Under the pieces are notes generated by a model. That model ran no database searches. It worked only from the letters and a program-made list of their open reading frames with translations, and had not been told where the DNA came from. From Patescibacteria group bacterium (GTDB taxonomy: Bacteria > Patescibacteriota > Patescibacteriia > Patescibacteriales > Patescibacteriaceae): a stretch of 64,000 bases of DNA. Where the stretch lies: contig CP129471.1 in NCBI GenBank assembly GCA_030583705.1, forward strand, positions 734,506 through 798,505, given 5' to 3'. The first letter of the stretch is position 1. Each line of letters opens with the position of its first letter. Shown in pieces: positions 1 through 7,749 of this stretch. Position numbers and translations under genes: made by a program.

Positions 1-411
1 ATGTTTATTCCCCATGAAGCTATCTATTATGATCTTTTAATTAACAAGATTGGTGGCAAAGGTGAAGAAAACGACAACCTAATCCAAAGAGCGGCTGGTA
101 CTTATAAGGTAATCATTGTTTCTCCTACGTCCTTCTTGGCTTATCTACAAACCGTCCTACAGGGTCTACGAGCTCTACAAATTGAAGAAAGTGCGCTGGC
201 TATTCGCGGCAACGTGGAAAAACTCCATAAACATATTTTAGTTTATGAAGATTATCTCCAAAAAATGGGTAATAGCCTAAATACTACAGTTAACCACTAC
301 AATAATGCTTACAAAGAATTTAAAAAAGTAGACAAAGACGTAGTTAAAATTACTGAACAAGAATCTACGGTAGAGCCGTTGATTGTAGATAAAGCTAATT
401 TGGAAGAATAA
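1..411 (+). CDS. rmuC: RmuC-like DNA recombination protein, C-terminal part
   Basis: The 136 residues match the C-terminal part of RmuC, a protein linked to limiting DNA rearrangement and related to PD-(D/E)XK nuclease folds. The segment VSPTSFLAYLQTV followed by a long helical stretch and a coiled-coil-like tail (YNNAYKEFKKVDKDV) is typical of the family's end. RmuC proteins are usually 300-450 residues, so the ATG at base 1 is internal and the 5' part lies before the window. Stop is TAA. The family assignment is from sequence recall; the function in this lineage is inferred. Confidence 0.8.
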   Translation: MFIPHEAIYYDLLINKIGGKGEENDNLIQRAAGTYKVIIVSPTSFLAYLQTVLQGLRALQIEESALAIRGNVEKLHKHILVYEDYLQKMGNSLNTTVNHYNNAYKEFKKVDKDVVKITEQESTVEPLIVDKANLEE

Positions 412-486
412 CCAAAACTTAAAAAAATAACCAAAAGGTAAATATTTTAAAACAATATTGAAGAGACCTAAGACATAATAAAAAAT

Positions 487-1380
487 ATGGACAATCTTAA
501 TTCTCATATCCTAAAGACCCTGGCCCTCTTTGATATTTTCAGTCGGCCTTTAACGGATTTTGAAATTTGGCAATATTTGACAGTACCAGCCTCTTATTCT
601 GAAGTAAGGAGAGTTTTAGAAAACAATGAAGTTAACTTTAATCTAGAAAATCAATATGGCTTTTTTTATTTACCAAATCGTTCAGACATTATTGAAACCA
701 GAAGACAAAGATACTCAGAGACAGATAAAAAGCTTAAAATCGCCCAAAGAAGGTTGCTCTTAATCAGCTGGCTACCGTGGATAAAGCTAATTTGTTTGGC
801 CAATAACATTGGTTCACGAAATATCCGTCGTGAAGGGGATCTGGATCTTTTTATTATCACCTCTGCTAACCGAATTTGGTTAACAAAATTATTAACTACC
901 ACAATTTTAGCTTTAAGTGGTCTTAGGCCTACTGAAAAAAGATTTCAAAACAAGCTTTGCCTGAGCTTTTTAGTGGATGAAACAAAACTTAATTTAGAAT
1001 CAATACTTTTAAGCGATGATCCTTATGTACCTTGTTGGCTGGCCGGTCTTATGCCCCTACGAGGAGACTGGAACGTCTATCTTAAACTAATGGATAATAA
1101 TCCATGGCTAAAAGAATCTTTACCTAACCTGGTTTACCCTGAAGCTGCCTCCAAATACTTTATCCAATCAAGGATAAGAAAATCACCAAAAAACTCTTTT
1201 AACTTCTTAGAAGTTTTAGCCAAAAAGTTTCATAAAAAAATTATGTCAAAAAAAATTCTTAGTCAAGCCGGCCAAGGTTCTTCGGTAATTATTGAAGATC
1301 ATATTATAAAACTCCATACCGAAGATCGTCGAGAAAAATTTAGAGAAGCTCTAAAAGAAAGACTCCAAAAATATGCTTAA
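487..1380 (+). CDS. Nucleotidyltransferase-like protein of unknown role
   Basis: A 297-residue soluble protein. The first ~75 residues look like a winged-helix domain (TLALFDIFSRPLTDFEIWQYL). Around residues 106-122 the sequence GSRNIRREGDLDLFII has the G-S-x(n)-D-x-D arrangement of the MNT/pol-beta nucleotidyltransferase fold. The remainder has helical segments of unknown fold. It overlaps the following O-antigen ligase gene by 8 bases, so the two are probably co-translated, hinting at an envelope or glycan context. The substrate cannot be told from the sequence; the fold call is moderate. Confidence 0.6.
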   Translation: MDNLNSHILKTLALFDIFSRPLTDFEIWQYLTVPASYSEVRRVLENNEVNFNLENQYGFFYLPNRSDIIETRRQRYSETDKKLKIAQRRLLLISWLPWIKLICLANNIGSRNIRREGDLDLFIITSANRIWLTKLLTTTILALSGLRPTEKRFQNKLCLSFLVDETKLNLESILLSDDPYVPCWLAGLMPLRGDWNVYLKLMDNNPWLKESLPNLVYPEAASKYFIQSRIRKSPKNSFNFLEVLAKKFHKKIMSKKILSQAGQGSSVIIEDHIIKLHTEDRREKFREALKERLQKYA

Positions 1381-2716
1381 TAAAATATTTAATTGGCTAG
1401 TCCTTGGTATACTTGTTTTATTGCCTTGGCAAACCAGGTTAATTATCGCTCCAGCCGAAATTAACGGCGCTTTTTGGGAGTACGGCACCATCAGCTTATG
1501 GCTAATTGATCTTTTAATTCTAGCGGCTTTATTTTTCTGGTCAATTAAGCAAAAAATTAATTTTACCTCTCTTCTTAAAAAACCCTCCAACCTTAAGGTA
1601 CTACTCCTCGGGCTAATTATTATCTTGATTATCTCAGTTAGCCAAGCCCTAATGCCGCTACCGGCTTTATTAAAAGCCGTTAATATTATATTAGCCATAG
1701 TTGCCGGTTATCTTATAACCCAGACCACCCTGTCTTATAAAACACTTTTAAAAACCTTTTTAATAAGCGCTTCTTTATGTGGTCTTTTGGGTATTGGGCA
1801 ATTTATCAGTCAAGAAGCTCCAGCTAACACCTGGCTTGGTCTTGGAGGACATGATCCAAAAGAACCGGGAGTTTCGGTAGTAGAAGCAACAGCCTCGGAT
1901 GGCGTTAACGAAAGATGGCTCCGCGCCTATGGTAGTCTTGATCATCCCAATGTCTTAGGAGGCTTAATGGCCATAGCCTTTCTCTTCTCGGTTTGGTTAC
2001 TTTATAACAGACAAGAACGAGAAGAAAAAGAAATTAAGATAAACAAAAGCCTGCAAGAAATAATACCTGTTTTGTCTTTGGTAATTTCTTTAGCGGCCTT
2101 GCTTTTATCTTTTTCCAGGGCCGCTTGGCTGGCCGCTCTCTTAGGTTTTATTTGGTTAAGTATTAGACAAATTATTAAAAAGAAAAATTTGTCCGAGATG
2201 ATAATTGTGATGGTTATCGCTATCTTTATCTTTGGCCTAATCTTTAGCCAGTACTCGCATCTTTTTACCGCTAGAATAGAACATAATTCCAGACTAGAGA
2301 TTAAATCAAGCGAAGAAAGAATTACCGGCTTTTCAGATAGTGTAGAAGTTATGGCCAAATATTACTTAACCGGTACCGGCCCCAATAGTTACACCAAGGC
2401 CTTAGCCTCTTCTGATGGCGCAAAACAACCAGCTTGGTTTTATCAACCGGTTCACTCTGTACCCCTACTCTTAATATCTGAATTTGGAGTTTTTAGTTTT
2501 GTTTGGCTTTTAACTTGTCTTTTTTATCTAACCATAGTCTTTCTTAAAAAGAATAAGTCAAATAAAGGTTTAAGTATTTCCCTTCTCATCTTAATTATTA
2601 TAATTTCCCTACTTGATCATTGGCCATACAGTCTGCATTTTGGACCAATCTTTTTGGCAACTACTTTCGCCTTAATTATAAAAATAAGTAAAGAAAGACT
2701 AAAAGAAAAACCTTAA
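1373..2716 (+). CDS. O-antigen ligase/polymerase family membrane protein
   Basis: A 447-residue polytopic membrane protein with about ten hydrophobic segments. Between them lies an extracytoplasmic loop with GSLDHPNVLGG (about residues 183-193) and, later, TGTGPNSY, both typical of the Wzy/WaaL (PF04932) superfamily that ligates or polymerises undecaprenyl-linked glycans at the membrane. The start overlaps the upstream gene by 8 bases. A weak hairpin terminator follows. CPR cells lack classical LPS, so the acceptor may be a surface protein or another glycan; that is inference. Confidence 0.8.
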   Translation: MLNKIFNWLVLGILVLLPWQTRLIIAPAEINGAFWEYGTISLWLIDLLILAALFFWSIKQKINFTSLLKKPSNLKVLLLGLIIILIISVSQALMPLPALLKAVNIILAIVAGYLITQTTLSYKTLLKTFLISASLCGLLGIGQFISQEAPANTWLGLGGHDPKEPGVSVVEATASDGVNERWLRAYGSLDHPNVLGGLMAIAFLFSVWLLYNRQEREEKEIKINKSLQEIIPVLSLVISLAALLLSFSRAAWLAALLGFIWLSIRQIIKKKNLSEMIIVMVIAIFIFGLIFSQYSHLFTARIEHNSRLEIKSSEERITGFSDSVEVMAKYYLTGTGPNSYTKALASSDGAKQPAWFYQPVHSVPLLLISEFGVFSFVWLLTCLFYLTIVFLKKNKSNKGLSISLLILIIIISLLDHWPYSLHFGPIFLATTFALIIKISKERLKEKP

Positions 2717-2739
2717 TTTAAAAGCAATAATTTAACCTT

Positions 2740-2768
2740 AAACTCTTTTTAAAAAGTTAAAGAGTTTT
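2740..2768 (+). terminator. Probable terminator after O-antigen ligase gene
   Basis: AAACTCTTT and AAAGAGTTT form a 9-base-pair stem (2740-2748 with 2759-2767) just before the glyS promoter. The T tract after the stem is short, so termination may be partial. Confidence 0.5.
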
Positions 2769-2778
2769 AAAAAACCAT

Positions 2779-2807
2779 TTGACAGATCATTCTTAATACC
2801 TCATAAT
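2779..2807 (+). promoter_or_regulatory. Sigma70-type promoter for glyS
   Basis: TTGACA at 2779-2784 and CATAAT at 2802-2807 are separated by 17 bases, about 35 bases before the glyS ATG. The position between a hairpin and a gene start supports it. Confidence 0.65.
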
Positions 2808-2842
2808 CTAAATATTATACAAGAAAAAATAATCCAAACACT

Positions 2843-4210
2843 ATGCAAGAAAAACCAGAAAACTTAATGGAAAAAATTATCTCCTTATGCAAAAGGCGCG
2901 GTTTTATTTTCCCTGGCTCGGAAATCTATGGTGGTCTGGCTAATAGCTGGGATTATGGTCCATATGGAGTTGAATTAAAAAACAATATTAAAAAACTTTG
3001 GTGGAAAACCTTTGTGACAGATAAAGACGATATGACGGGCCTAGACAGTGCTCTTTTAATGAACACCAAAGTTTGGGAAGCTAGTGGTCATTTAAGTCAT
3101 TTTACCGATCCCTTGGTGGAAGACGTTAAAACTCATGAAAGATTTAGATTGGATCACTTTCTGGAATACAACGGAGTTAACATTCAAGGCCTTGATCAGG
3201 CAGCCATGATTGATAAGCTTAAAGAACTCGGATTAAAAAGCCCTAAAGGTAATGACCTAAGTGAGCCAAAACAATTTAACATGATGCTTAAAACCCATTT
3301 GGGACCAATAGAGGAAACCGGCAGCTTGGTTTATTTTCGTCCGGAAACAGCCCAGGGTATTTTTGTTAATTTTAAAAACATCACTGACACCATGCGTCTT
3401 AAACCACCTTTTGGGGTGGGGCAAATCGGCAAAGCTTTTCGTAACGAAATAACTCCTGGTAACTTTATCTTCCGAACTAGAGAATTTGAACAAATGGAGA
3501 TTGAATACTTTATCCCAAAACCAACTAACGACCAAGCCTGGCAAGAAGTTTTTGAAGACTGGAGAGAAGCGATAAAAAAATGGATTATAAGCTTGGGTGT
3601 TGATTATGAAAAGTCAATTAAGGAAAACGAAATCTCGGAAAATGAGAGAGCACATTATTCCAAAAAGACCATTGACTTTGAATACCACTATCCTTTTGGC
3701 ACCAAAGAGCTTTATGGGCTCGCCTATCGCGGAGATTATGATTTAAGTAACCATAAAATAAGTTATACGAACGAAAAAGGAGAAACTTATGTACCGCATG
3801 TTATTGAACCATCTATGGGTGTAGACCGTACGGTACTGGCTGTTTTACTCTCCGCCTACCAAGAAGAAAAAGTTAAAGAAGATACTAGAAAAGTACTTAA
3901 ACTACCCATCTCTTTAGCCCCGGTTAAAGTGGCCATCTTCCCCCTTTTAAGAAATAAGCCGGAGTTAGTTAAAAAGGCCAAAGAAGTCTATGACATGATC
4001 AGAAAAGACTACCCTGCTGAATTTGATGACAACGGTAACGTCGGTAAACGCTACCGAAGACAAGACGAAATTGGTACACCATATTGCATAACCATAGATT
4101 TTGACACTTTAGAAAATGATGAAGTAACAATAAGGGATAGGGATACAATGGAACAAGCTAAAGTTAAGATTCAAGAATTACCTGATTTTCTAAAAAATAA
4201 ACTTTCATAA
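2843..4210 (+). CDS. glyS: Glycyl-tRNA synthetase (single-chain, class II)
   Basis: 455 residues, the usual length of the dimeric alpha2-type GlyRS that charges tRNA-Gly with glycine. The N-terminus (RRGFIFPGSEIYGG, WDYGPYG) is diagnostic. Class II core motifs follow: RPETAQGIFVNFKN, RNEITPGNFIFRTREFEQMEIEYF in pieces, and motif 3 near EPSMGVDRTVLAVL. The last ~100 residues (APVKVAIFPL, GKRYRRQDEIGTPYC) form the anticodon-binding domain. This is the eukaryote/archaea-like type, not the alpha2beta2 GlyQ/GlyS type. The M16 protease gene follows after 6 bases, so both share the promoter at 2779. Confidence 0.96.
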   Translation: MQEKPENLMEKIISLCKRRGFIFPGSEIYGGLANSWDYGPYGVELKNNIKKLWWKTFVTDKDDMTGLDSALLMNTKVWEASGHLSHFTDPLVEDVKTHERFRLDHFLEYNGVNIQGLDQAAMIDKLKELGLKSPKGNDLSEPKQFNMMLKTHLGPIEETGSLVYFRPETAQGIFVNFKNITDTMRLKPPFGVGQIGKAFRNEITPGNFIFRTREFEQMEIEYFIPKPTNDQAWQEVFEDWREAIKKWIISLGVDYEKSIKENEISENERAHYSKKTIDFEYHYPFGTKELYGLAYRGDYDLSNHKISYTNEKGETYVPHVIEPSMGVDRTVLAVLLSAYQEEKVKEDTRKVLKLPISLAPVKVAIFPLLRNKPELVKKAKEVYDMIRKDYPAEFDDNGNVGKRYRRQDEIGTPYCITIDFDTLENDEVTIRDRDTMEQAKVKIQELPDFLKNKLS

Positions 4211-4216
4211 AACAAT

Positions 4217-5497
4217 ATGTACAAAATCCAAAAACTTTCTAATGGTTTAAATCTTTTAACCGCACCCCAAAAAGGTGCTAAGACTACTGCCGTTTTAGTA
4301 ATGGTCGCTACCGGTTCAAAATATGAAGATCGCCGTACCAGTGGTCTATCTCACTTTCTTGAACACATGTTCTTTAAAGGAACAACTAAAAGACCGGACA
4401 CCTTAACTATTTCCACTGCCCTAGACAGAGTAGGCGGAGAATATAATGCCTTTACTTCTAAAGAATATACCGGGTACTGGGTTAAAACTGCCGGCAAGTC
4501 CGCCGAACTAGCCTTGGATGTTATCGCCGACATGCTCTTAAACTCCAAGTTTGAGGAAGAAGAAATAGCCAGAGAAAAAGGGGTTATCATTGAAGAAGTT
4601 AATATGTATCTAGATAACCCAATTATGAGAGTTGGAGAAGTTTTTGAAGAATGTCTATATGGAGATACCCCTGCCGGTTGGGACACTATTGGGACAAAAG
4701 AAACAATTAACGCTTTTAAGAGAAAAGATTTTATAAAATACTACCAAAGTCAATACAAAACCGGTAATTCTTTTGTTTGTCTAGCTGGCTATATACCACC
4801 CAAAGTAAAAAGCTTAGTGGAAAAACATTTTAATAAATATCCCAAGGGTCGCGCTCTACCTAAACAAGAAGTTAAAGAAAAACAAAACCAAGCACAAGTA
4901 AAATTGGAATATAAAAAAACAGATCAAGCACACTTAGTGCTAGGTGTACGCACTCCCGCCTATGGTAATCCAGATTACGCAGCTCTTAAAATGATCTCTT
5001 TAGCCTTGGGGGGCTCTATGAGTTCAAGGCTGTTTTTAAACTTAAGAGAAAGAAACGGACTTTGTTATTATGTCCGCTCGGGCTATGAAGCCTACACAGA
5101 TACCGGCTACCTAGCCACCCAAGCAGGAGTACCGGTGGATAAGATTAAAAAAGCTATAGCGATTATTGTGGAAGAATATAAGAAAATGGCGAAAGAAAAA
5201 ATATCCGATCAAGAACTTAAAAAGATTAAACAGTTTGTCTCCAACAAGACTCTTTTAAAACTTGAAGGAGCGGATCAGGTAGCCGGTTGGTATGGACAAC
5301 AACTAGTTATGCTTAGCCAACAAAAAGGCAAAAAACTTAAGCCAACTACCCCGTCAGAACACCTGAAAAAAATGAAAGCCGTTACCCCAGAAGACATCCA
5401 AAGAGTAGCCAAGAAAATCTTCACTACAAAGAACCTCAACCTGGCCATTATCGGACCATATAAGAAAACAGAGGAATTTAGAAAGTTATTGAAATAA
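4217..5497 (+). CDS. M16 family zinc protease (processing-peptidase-like)
   Basis: 426 residues, one M16 N-domain plus one C-domain. The inverted zinc motif HFLEH is at residues 46-50, and the distal glutamate lies in GVIIEEVNMY (E126/E127). The C-terminal half has GLCYYVRSGYEAY, the conserved R/Y region of the substrate chamber. Family members degrade or process short peptides; bacterial homologues resemble PqqL/YmxG. No signal peptide is visible, so it is probably cytoplasmic. It is co-transcribed with glyS (6-base gap) and followed by a strong terminator. Confidence 0.93.
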   Translation: MYKIQKLSNGLNLLTAPQKGAKTTAVLVMVATGSKYEDRRTSGLSHFLEHMFFKGTTKRPDTLTISTALDRVGGEYNAFTSKEYTGYWVKTAGKSAELALDVIADMLLNSKFEEEEIAREKGVIIEEVNMYLDNPIMRVGEVFEECLYGDTPAGWDTIGTKETINAFKRKDFIKYYQSQYKTGNSFVCLAGYIPPKVKSLVEKHFNKYPKGRALPKQEVKEKQNQAQVKLEYKKTDQAHLVLGVRTPAYGNPDYAALKMISLALGGSMSSRLFLNLRERNGLCYYVRSGYEAYTDTGYLATQAGVPVDKIKKAIAIIVEEYKKMAKEKISDQELKKIKQFVSNKTLLKLEGADQVAGWYGQQLVMLSQQKGKKLKPTTPSEHLKKMKAVTPEDIQRVAKKIFTTKNLNLAIIGPYKKTEEFRKLLK

Positions 5498-5511
5498 TAG
5501 GAATGAAAATA

Positions 5512-5547
5512 AAAAAAGAGAGCTTCCATTTGGTCGTTCTCTTTTTT
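5512..5547 (+). terminator. Rho-independent terminator after the M16 gene
   Basis: A 10-base-pair stem AAAAAAGAGA / TCTCTTTTTT with T-rich flank on both strands. It can serve the M16 gene (+) and the hypothetical gene at 5550 (-), which ends 2 bases away. Confidence 0.8.
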
Positions 5548-5549
5548 GT

Positions 5550-6077
5550 TTAGATTAAAGGTATGCCAAATGGTAATTGCCATTTAGAAATACCTGTTCT
5601 CAAAACTTTAATTTTTACCGCCTTTTTATCTAAAGAAAAAGCAAAAAATTTCATTTCTTTAGGGCCCTGGAGAATAGCTACTGGACCATTAAGGATAAGA
5701 GAGCAATACATCTTTTTATTATCATACTCTCTTATAAAACCAACTTGGTATTCTTGACTAAGATCTTCGGGGCATAAAATAGAACAAGTTTGCCATCCAA
5801 AGTTAGTTTGCCAAAAGTTACCCCAAAAAGTATCTCTAGGCCTGGCTTTTAAATCTCCCGGCGCCTCAACTTTCATCATCATCTGTTGATCATTAATGAA
5901 AGGATCTTTAATCCAGGTCCACCAATGAGACCTCTTTAAAGAAAAAGGTTCCCATAATAGTTTTACGAGCAACCAAAGTGGCCAGTAATATAAAGAAGGT
6001 AAGGGTCTTACTCTCCAAAGCATCCAAGACTCCAAAAATATTTTAAAGAAAAGATTGGTGATATTGAAATTTTTCAA
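5550..6077 (-). CDS. Hypothetical protein, promoter shared with DGR target
   Basis: 175 residues, no family recognised. The N-terminal ~45 residues are rich in Trp, Leu and Phe (FLESWMLWRVRPL, YYWPLWLLVKLLW) and could form a membrane-associated helix; the rest looks globular and Trp-rich. It has a consensus promoter about 60 bases upstream that is nearly identical to the promoter of the DGR target gene at 7601, so the two may be co-expressed. The stop is TAA at 5550-5552. Real coding is likely given the promoter and terminator but the role is unknown. Confidence 0.6.
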   Translation of the reverse strand: MKNFNITNLFFKIFLESWMLWRVRPLPSLYYWPLWLLVKLLWEPFSLKRSHWWTWIKDPFINDQQMMMKVEAPGDLKARPRDTFWGNFWQTNFGWQTCSILCPEDLSQEYQVGFIREYDNKKMYCSLILNGPVAILQGPKEMKFFAFSLDKKAVKIKVLRTGISKWQLPFGIPLI

Positions 6078-6135
6078 TTTTACTCTCTTTTTGAATTTTT
6101 TAAAACTTTTTATTGAATCAATTTAATTTAAAGTA

Positions 6136-6179
6136 CATTATCTAATTATATCACACACAATGAAATAAGTCAATAGGTG
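6136..6179 (-). promoter_or_regulatory. Promoter module, copy 1 (44-bp repeat)
   Basis: Read on the minus strand it has TTGACT (6168-6173), a 17-base spacer ending in TGTGTGA, and TATAAT (6145-6150). The whole 44 bases match 7674-7717 at 41 positions and in the same orientation. It points at the hypothetical gene starting at 6077. The open frame of the avd-like gene begins immediately on its upstream side. Confidence 0.8.
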
Positions 6180-6217
6180 AGGATTTTGAGCATATAATAC
6201 GAGCTGAAAAGTTACTA

Positions 6218-6436
6218 TTGGAAAATATGGAATTATTACTGGAAGCTTCTTTTGCCAATAAATCAGAAAAGTTAAAGCCTCTCCTCGGCGCTCGGATTAA
6301 AATTGAAGCTTTTAAGCGTTTTGTTAGACTCATGAAAGAAACGAACATTATTCAAGAAAAACATTACCTGCGCCTTACAAAATCAACCGAGGAAATATCA
6401 AAAATGACGAACGGTTGGATTAAATATCTCTCCTAA
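6218..6436 (+). CDS. avd: Avd-like DGR accessory protein, N-terminally short
   Basis: 72 residues from a TTG start; an ATG is available at 6227, and the frame is open back to 6164. The sequence matches the C-terminal two-thirds of the four-helix-bundle Avd protein, which binds the DGR reverse transcriptase and template RNA: helices around ARIKIEAFKRFVRLMKE and EKHYLRLTKSTEEISKM, then the family's terminal NGWIKYL. Avd proteins are usually about 110-130 residues, so the first helix is missing or the gene is a remnant cut where the promoter repeat at 6136-6179 begins. It converges on the TR, an unusual orientation. Assignment is family recall supported by the adjacent TR. Confidence 0.62.
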   Translation: MENMELLLEASFANKSEKLKPLLGARIKIEAFKRFVRLMKETNIIQEKHYLRLTKSTEEISKMTNGWIKYLS

Positions 6437-6440
6437 AGAT

Positions 6441-6467
6441 GAACGCTCTCTGAGTTAGAGAGCGTTC
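6441..6467. repeat. Hairpin next to the DGR template repeat
   Basis: GAACGCTCTCT and AGAGAGCGTTC form a perfect 11-base-pair stem with a 5-base loop, 4 bases from the TR. There is no T tract on either side, so it is not an obvious terminator. Its stem base GAACG/CGTTC is shared with the hairpin next to the VR. Confidence 0.75.
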
Positions 6468-6471
6468 ATGA

Positions 6472-6589
6472 AACTACCTCACGGCAACGCAAGTTGTCGT
6501 TGGCATTGTCAGGATTGTACCAATTGACGTTGAACTTGTCGTCGTTCCAGTTGGCGTTCAGCACGTTGCCGTCAGAATTACGGGAACCG
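6472..6589 (-). repeat. DGR template repeat (TR)
   Basis: 118 bases matching the VR at 6864-6981 with 20 mismatches. On the minus strand 19 of the 20 fall on adenines of this copy; the other lies 3 bases from the outer edge. In the VR frame this copy would encode mainly AAC/AAT (Asn) codons at the changing positions, e.g. GSRNSDGNV and NDNLRCREVV, the signature of a DGR template. The 22 bases at the 3' end (6472-6493) are identical in both copies, as expected for the site where homing starts. The copy lies 274 bases downstream of the VR on the same strand, as in other DGRs. Confidence 0.95.
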
Positions 6590-6807
6590 CCTATAAGAGT
6601 CTTTCCCCATCCTCAACACCTGCCTCACTCGCAAGCGAGGCATGAGTTATCCGAATCATTCGGCAGTCATACAAAGTACCGCTTGAAACAACAAACGGAC
6701 CTTCTTTAGGAAAAGACACGTAGTTTCTTATAAAGGCAAACCGCTACCCGGAATCGGACCGGTTTATTAGCCATTTTTAATATAACAAAAATATACAAAA
6801 AATAAAA
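6590..6807 (-). ncRNA. Probable 5' part of DGR template RNA region
   Basis: No gene is credible in this 218-base stretch; the open frame crossing it on the plus strand is an artefact of the TR. On the minus strand it leads into the TR and contains small hairpins, TGCCTC/GAGGCA (around 6620-6642) and CCGAA/TTCGG (around 6650-6663), plus AACCG/CGGTT near 6740-6765. It is likely transcribed with the TR, but the RNA ends are unknown. Confidence 0.4.
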
Positions 6808-6835
6808 GAACGTTTTTGCTAAAGCAAAAACGTTC
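6808..6835 (-). terminator. VR-proximal hairpin: DGR cruciform and/or terminator
   Basis: A perfect 12-base-pair stem with a 4-base loop begins 19 bases after the target gene's stop. On the minus strand the stem is GAACGTTTTTGC/GCAAAAACGTTC followed by a T-rich run, so it can act as a Rho-independent terminator. Its place and shape also match the hairpin that DGRs such as Bordetella phage BPP-1 need just downstream of the VR for target recognition. Both roles are compatible. Confidence 0.8.
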
Positions 6836-6854
6836 AAGATAAAAAGGTACAAGT

Positions 6855-7601
6855 CTAAAGTGTAACTACCTCACGGCAACGCAAGCTGCCGTCGGCATCG
6901 TCAGGATGGCACCAAACGACGCGGAACTCGTCGTCGCGCCAGTGGGCGATCAGCACGAAGCCGCCAGAATCACGGGAGCCGGAACACAGGGTGATATTCT
7001 CGATATCCAAGTGCTTCCCCGTTTCTTTAAAGTAACCCAACTCCAAAATCATTCTTTCGAGTAGGGTAATCCCTTTAATACCCTTAGCTTTCAGATCATT
7101 AGCTGACATATTCTTAAATTTCTCATCTGCCTCCACTGTGTCTCTTACCCATATAGCGTAAGTCTGATCCGAGGTGCGATCATTTTGAGTTACAGATTCA
7201 TCAAGGTCATCAGTATATTTCCAACATGGAAAATTACTTTGACAAACCTTAAAAACCTGGTTGAGGGTTAACCCTTCAGCAATAACTACAAGCCGGGTAA
7301 AATCAGCTTTTTTTTCGGGAATAGCAATCTTGGATATATCAACCTCTTTACCAAAAAATTCTCGGTAGAAATCCTGCCATTTAAGAAGCTGTTGATCATA
7401 TAAGGAACCTTTGACATACTTATCCCAAACCAATCTCATATCTTTGAGTAAATTATTTTTCTCTCCGATCACTGACTGAGCATCTGAATGACTTAAAAAA
7501 TTCGGGATGACATCCAGCATAGTTTTTTGGATATCTTTTAGTTGCGCTATACTGGCGCCAACTACTAGTTTTGGGACTGTTCCATGTGTTTTCTTTTTCA
7601 T
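6855..7601 (-). CDS. DGR target protein with C-terminal variable lectin-like domain
   Basis: 248 residues with a clear Shine-Dalgarno (AAGGAG) before ATG. The last ~45 residues (LCSGSRDSGG, DDEFRVVWCHPDDADG, LRCREVV) match the C-type-lectin-fold core of DGR variable proteins; the VR covers 39 codons and ends at the stop. The N-terminal ~190 residues are soluble, partly helical and unrecognised; LLERMILELGYFKETGKHLDIEN just before the VR is typical of CPR target proteins in my recollection (given here only as motif LGYFKETGKHLD). No signal peptide or membrane helix is visible, so export is unclear. Fifteen residues differ from the TR-encoded version, with the reading frame intact. Confidence 0.9.
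   Translation of the reverse strand: MKKKTHGTVPKLVVGASIAQLKDIQKTMLDVIPNFLSHSDAQSVIGEKNNLLKDMRLVWDKYVKGSLYDQQLLKWQDFYREFFGKEVDISKIAIPEKKADFTRLVVIAEGLTLNQVFKVCQSNFPCWKYTDDLDESVTQNDRTSDQTYAIWVRDTVEADEKFKNMSANDLKAKGIKGITLLERMILELGYFKETGKHLDIENITLCSGSRDSGGFVLIAHWRDDEFRVVWCHPDDADGSLRCREVVTL
6864..6981 (-). repeat. DGR variable repeat (VR)
   Basis: The 3' end of the target gene. Relative to the TR, 19 of about 32 template adenines are replaced by G, C or T, giving 15 amino-acid changes: Asn to D, F, I, H, R, V or S, Asp to Gly (twice), Lys to Glu and Tyr to Cys. No non-adenine site is changed except one at 6978, at the 5' boundary in gene sense. The Leu-Arg-Cys-Arg-Glu end is invariant. Confidence 0.95.
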
Positions 7602-7673
7602 GGACTATTCTCCTTATTTTTAAAGAATTTACCTGAATAAGATTGTCCTTTTTCAGGATGCAAGAATACCTCG

Positions 7674-7717
7674 CATTATCTAATTATATCACACCAAACG
7701 AAATAAGTCAATAGGTG
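7674..7717 (-). promoter_or_regulatory. Promoter module, copy 2, of the DGR target gene
   Basis: On the minus strand TTGACT (7706-7711), a 17-base spacer ending GGTGTGA, and TATAAT (7683-7688) lie about 75 bases before the target gene's ATG. It is 41/44 identical to copy 1 at 6136-6179. The 5' leader that follows contains a 6-base-pair hairpin CCTGAA/TTCAGG at 7632-7657. Confidence 0.85.
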
Positions 7718-7749
7718 TTAGGGGTTATTAGCTAATATTAGCCAATACC

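Noticed and set aside
6494-6709. 71-codon frame on the plus strand across the TR
   Set aside because: It is antisense to the TR and its leader; the sequence is constrained by the repeat and shows no family or ribosome-binding site.
6136-7717. 44-bp direct repeats as insertion-sequence or att-site boundaries
   Set aside because: The repeats are exactly a sigma70 promoter in front of two genes; no transposase or integrase lies between them.
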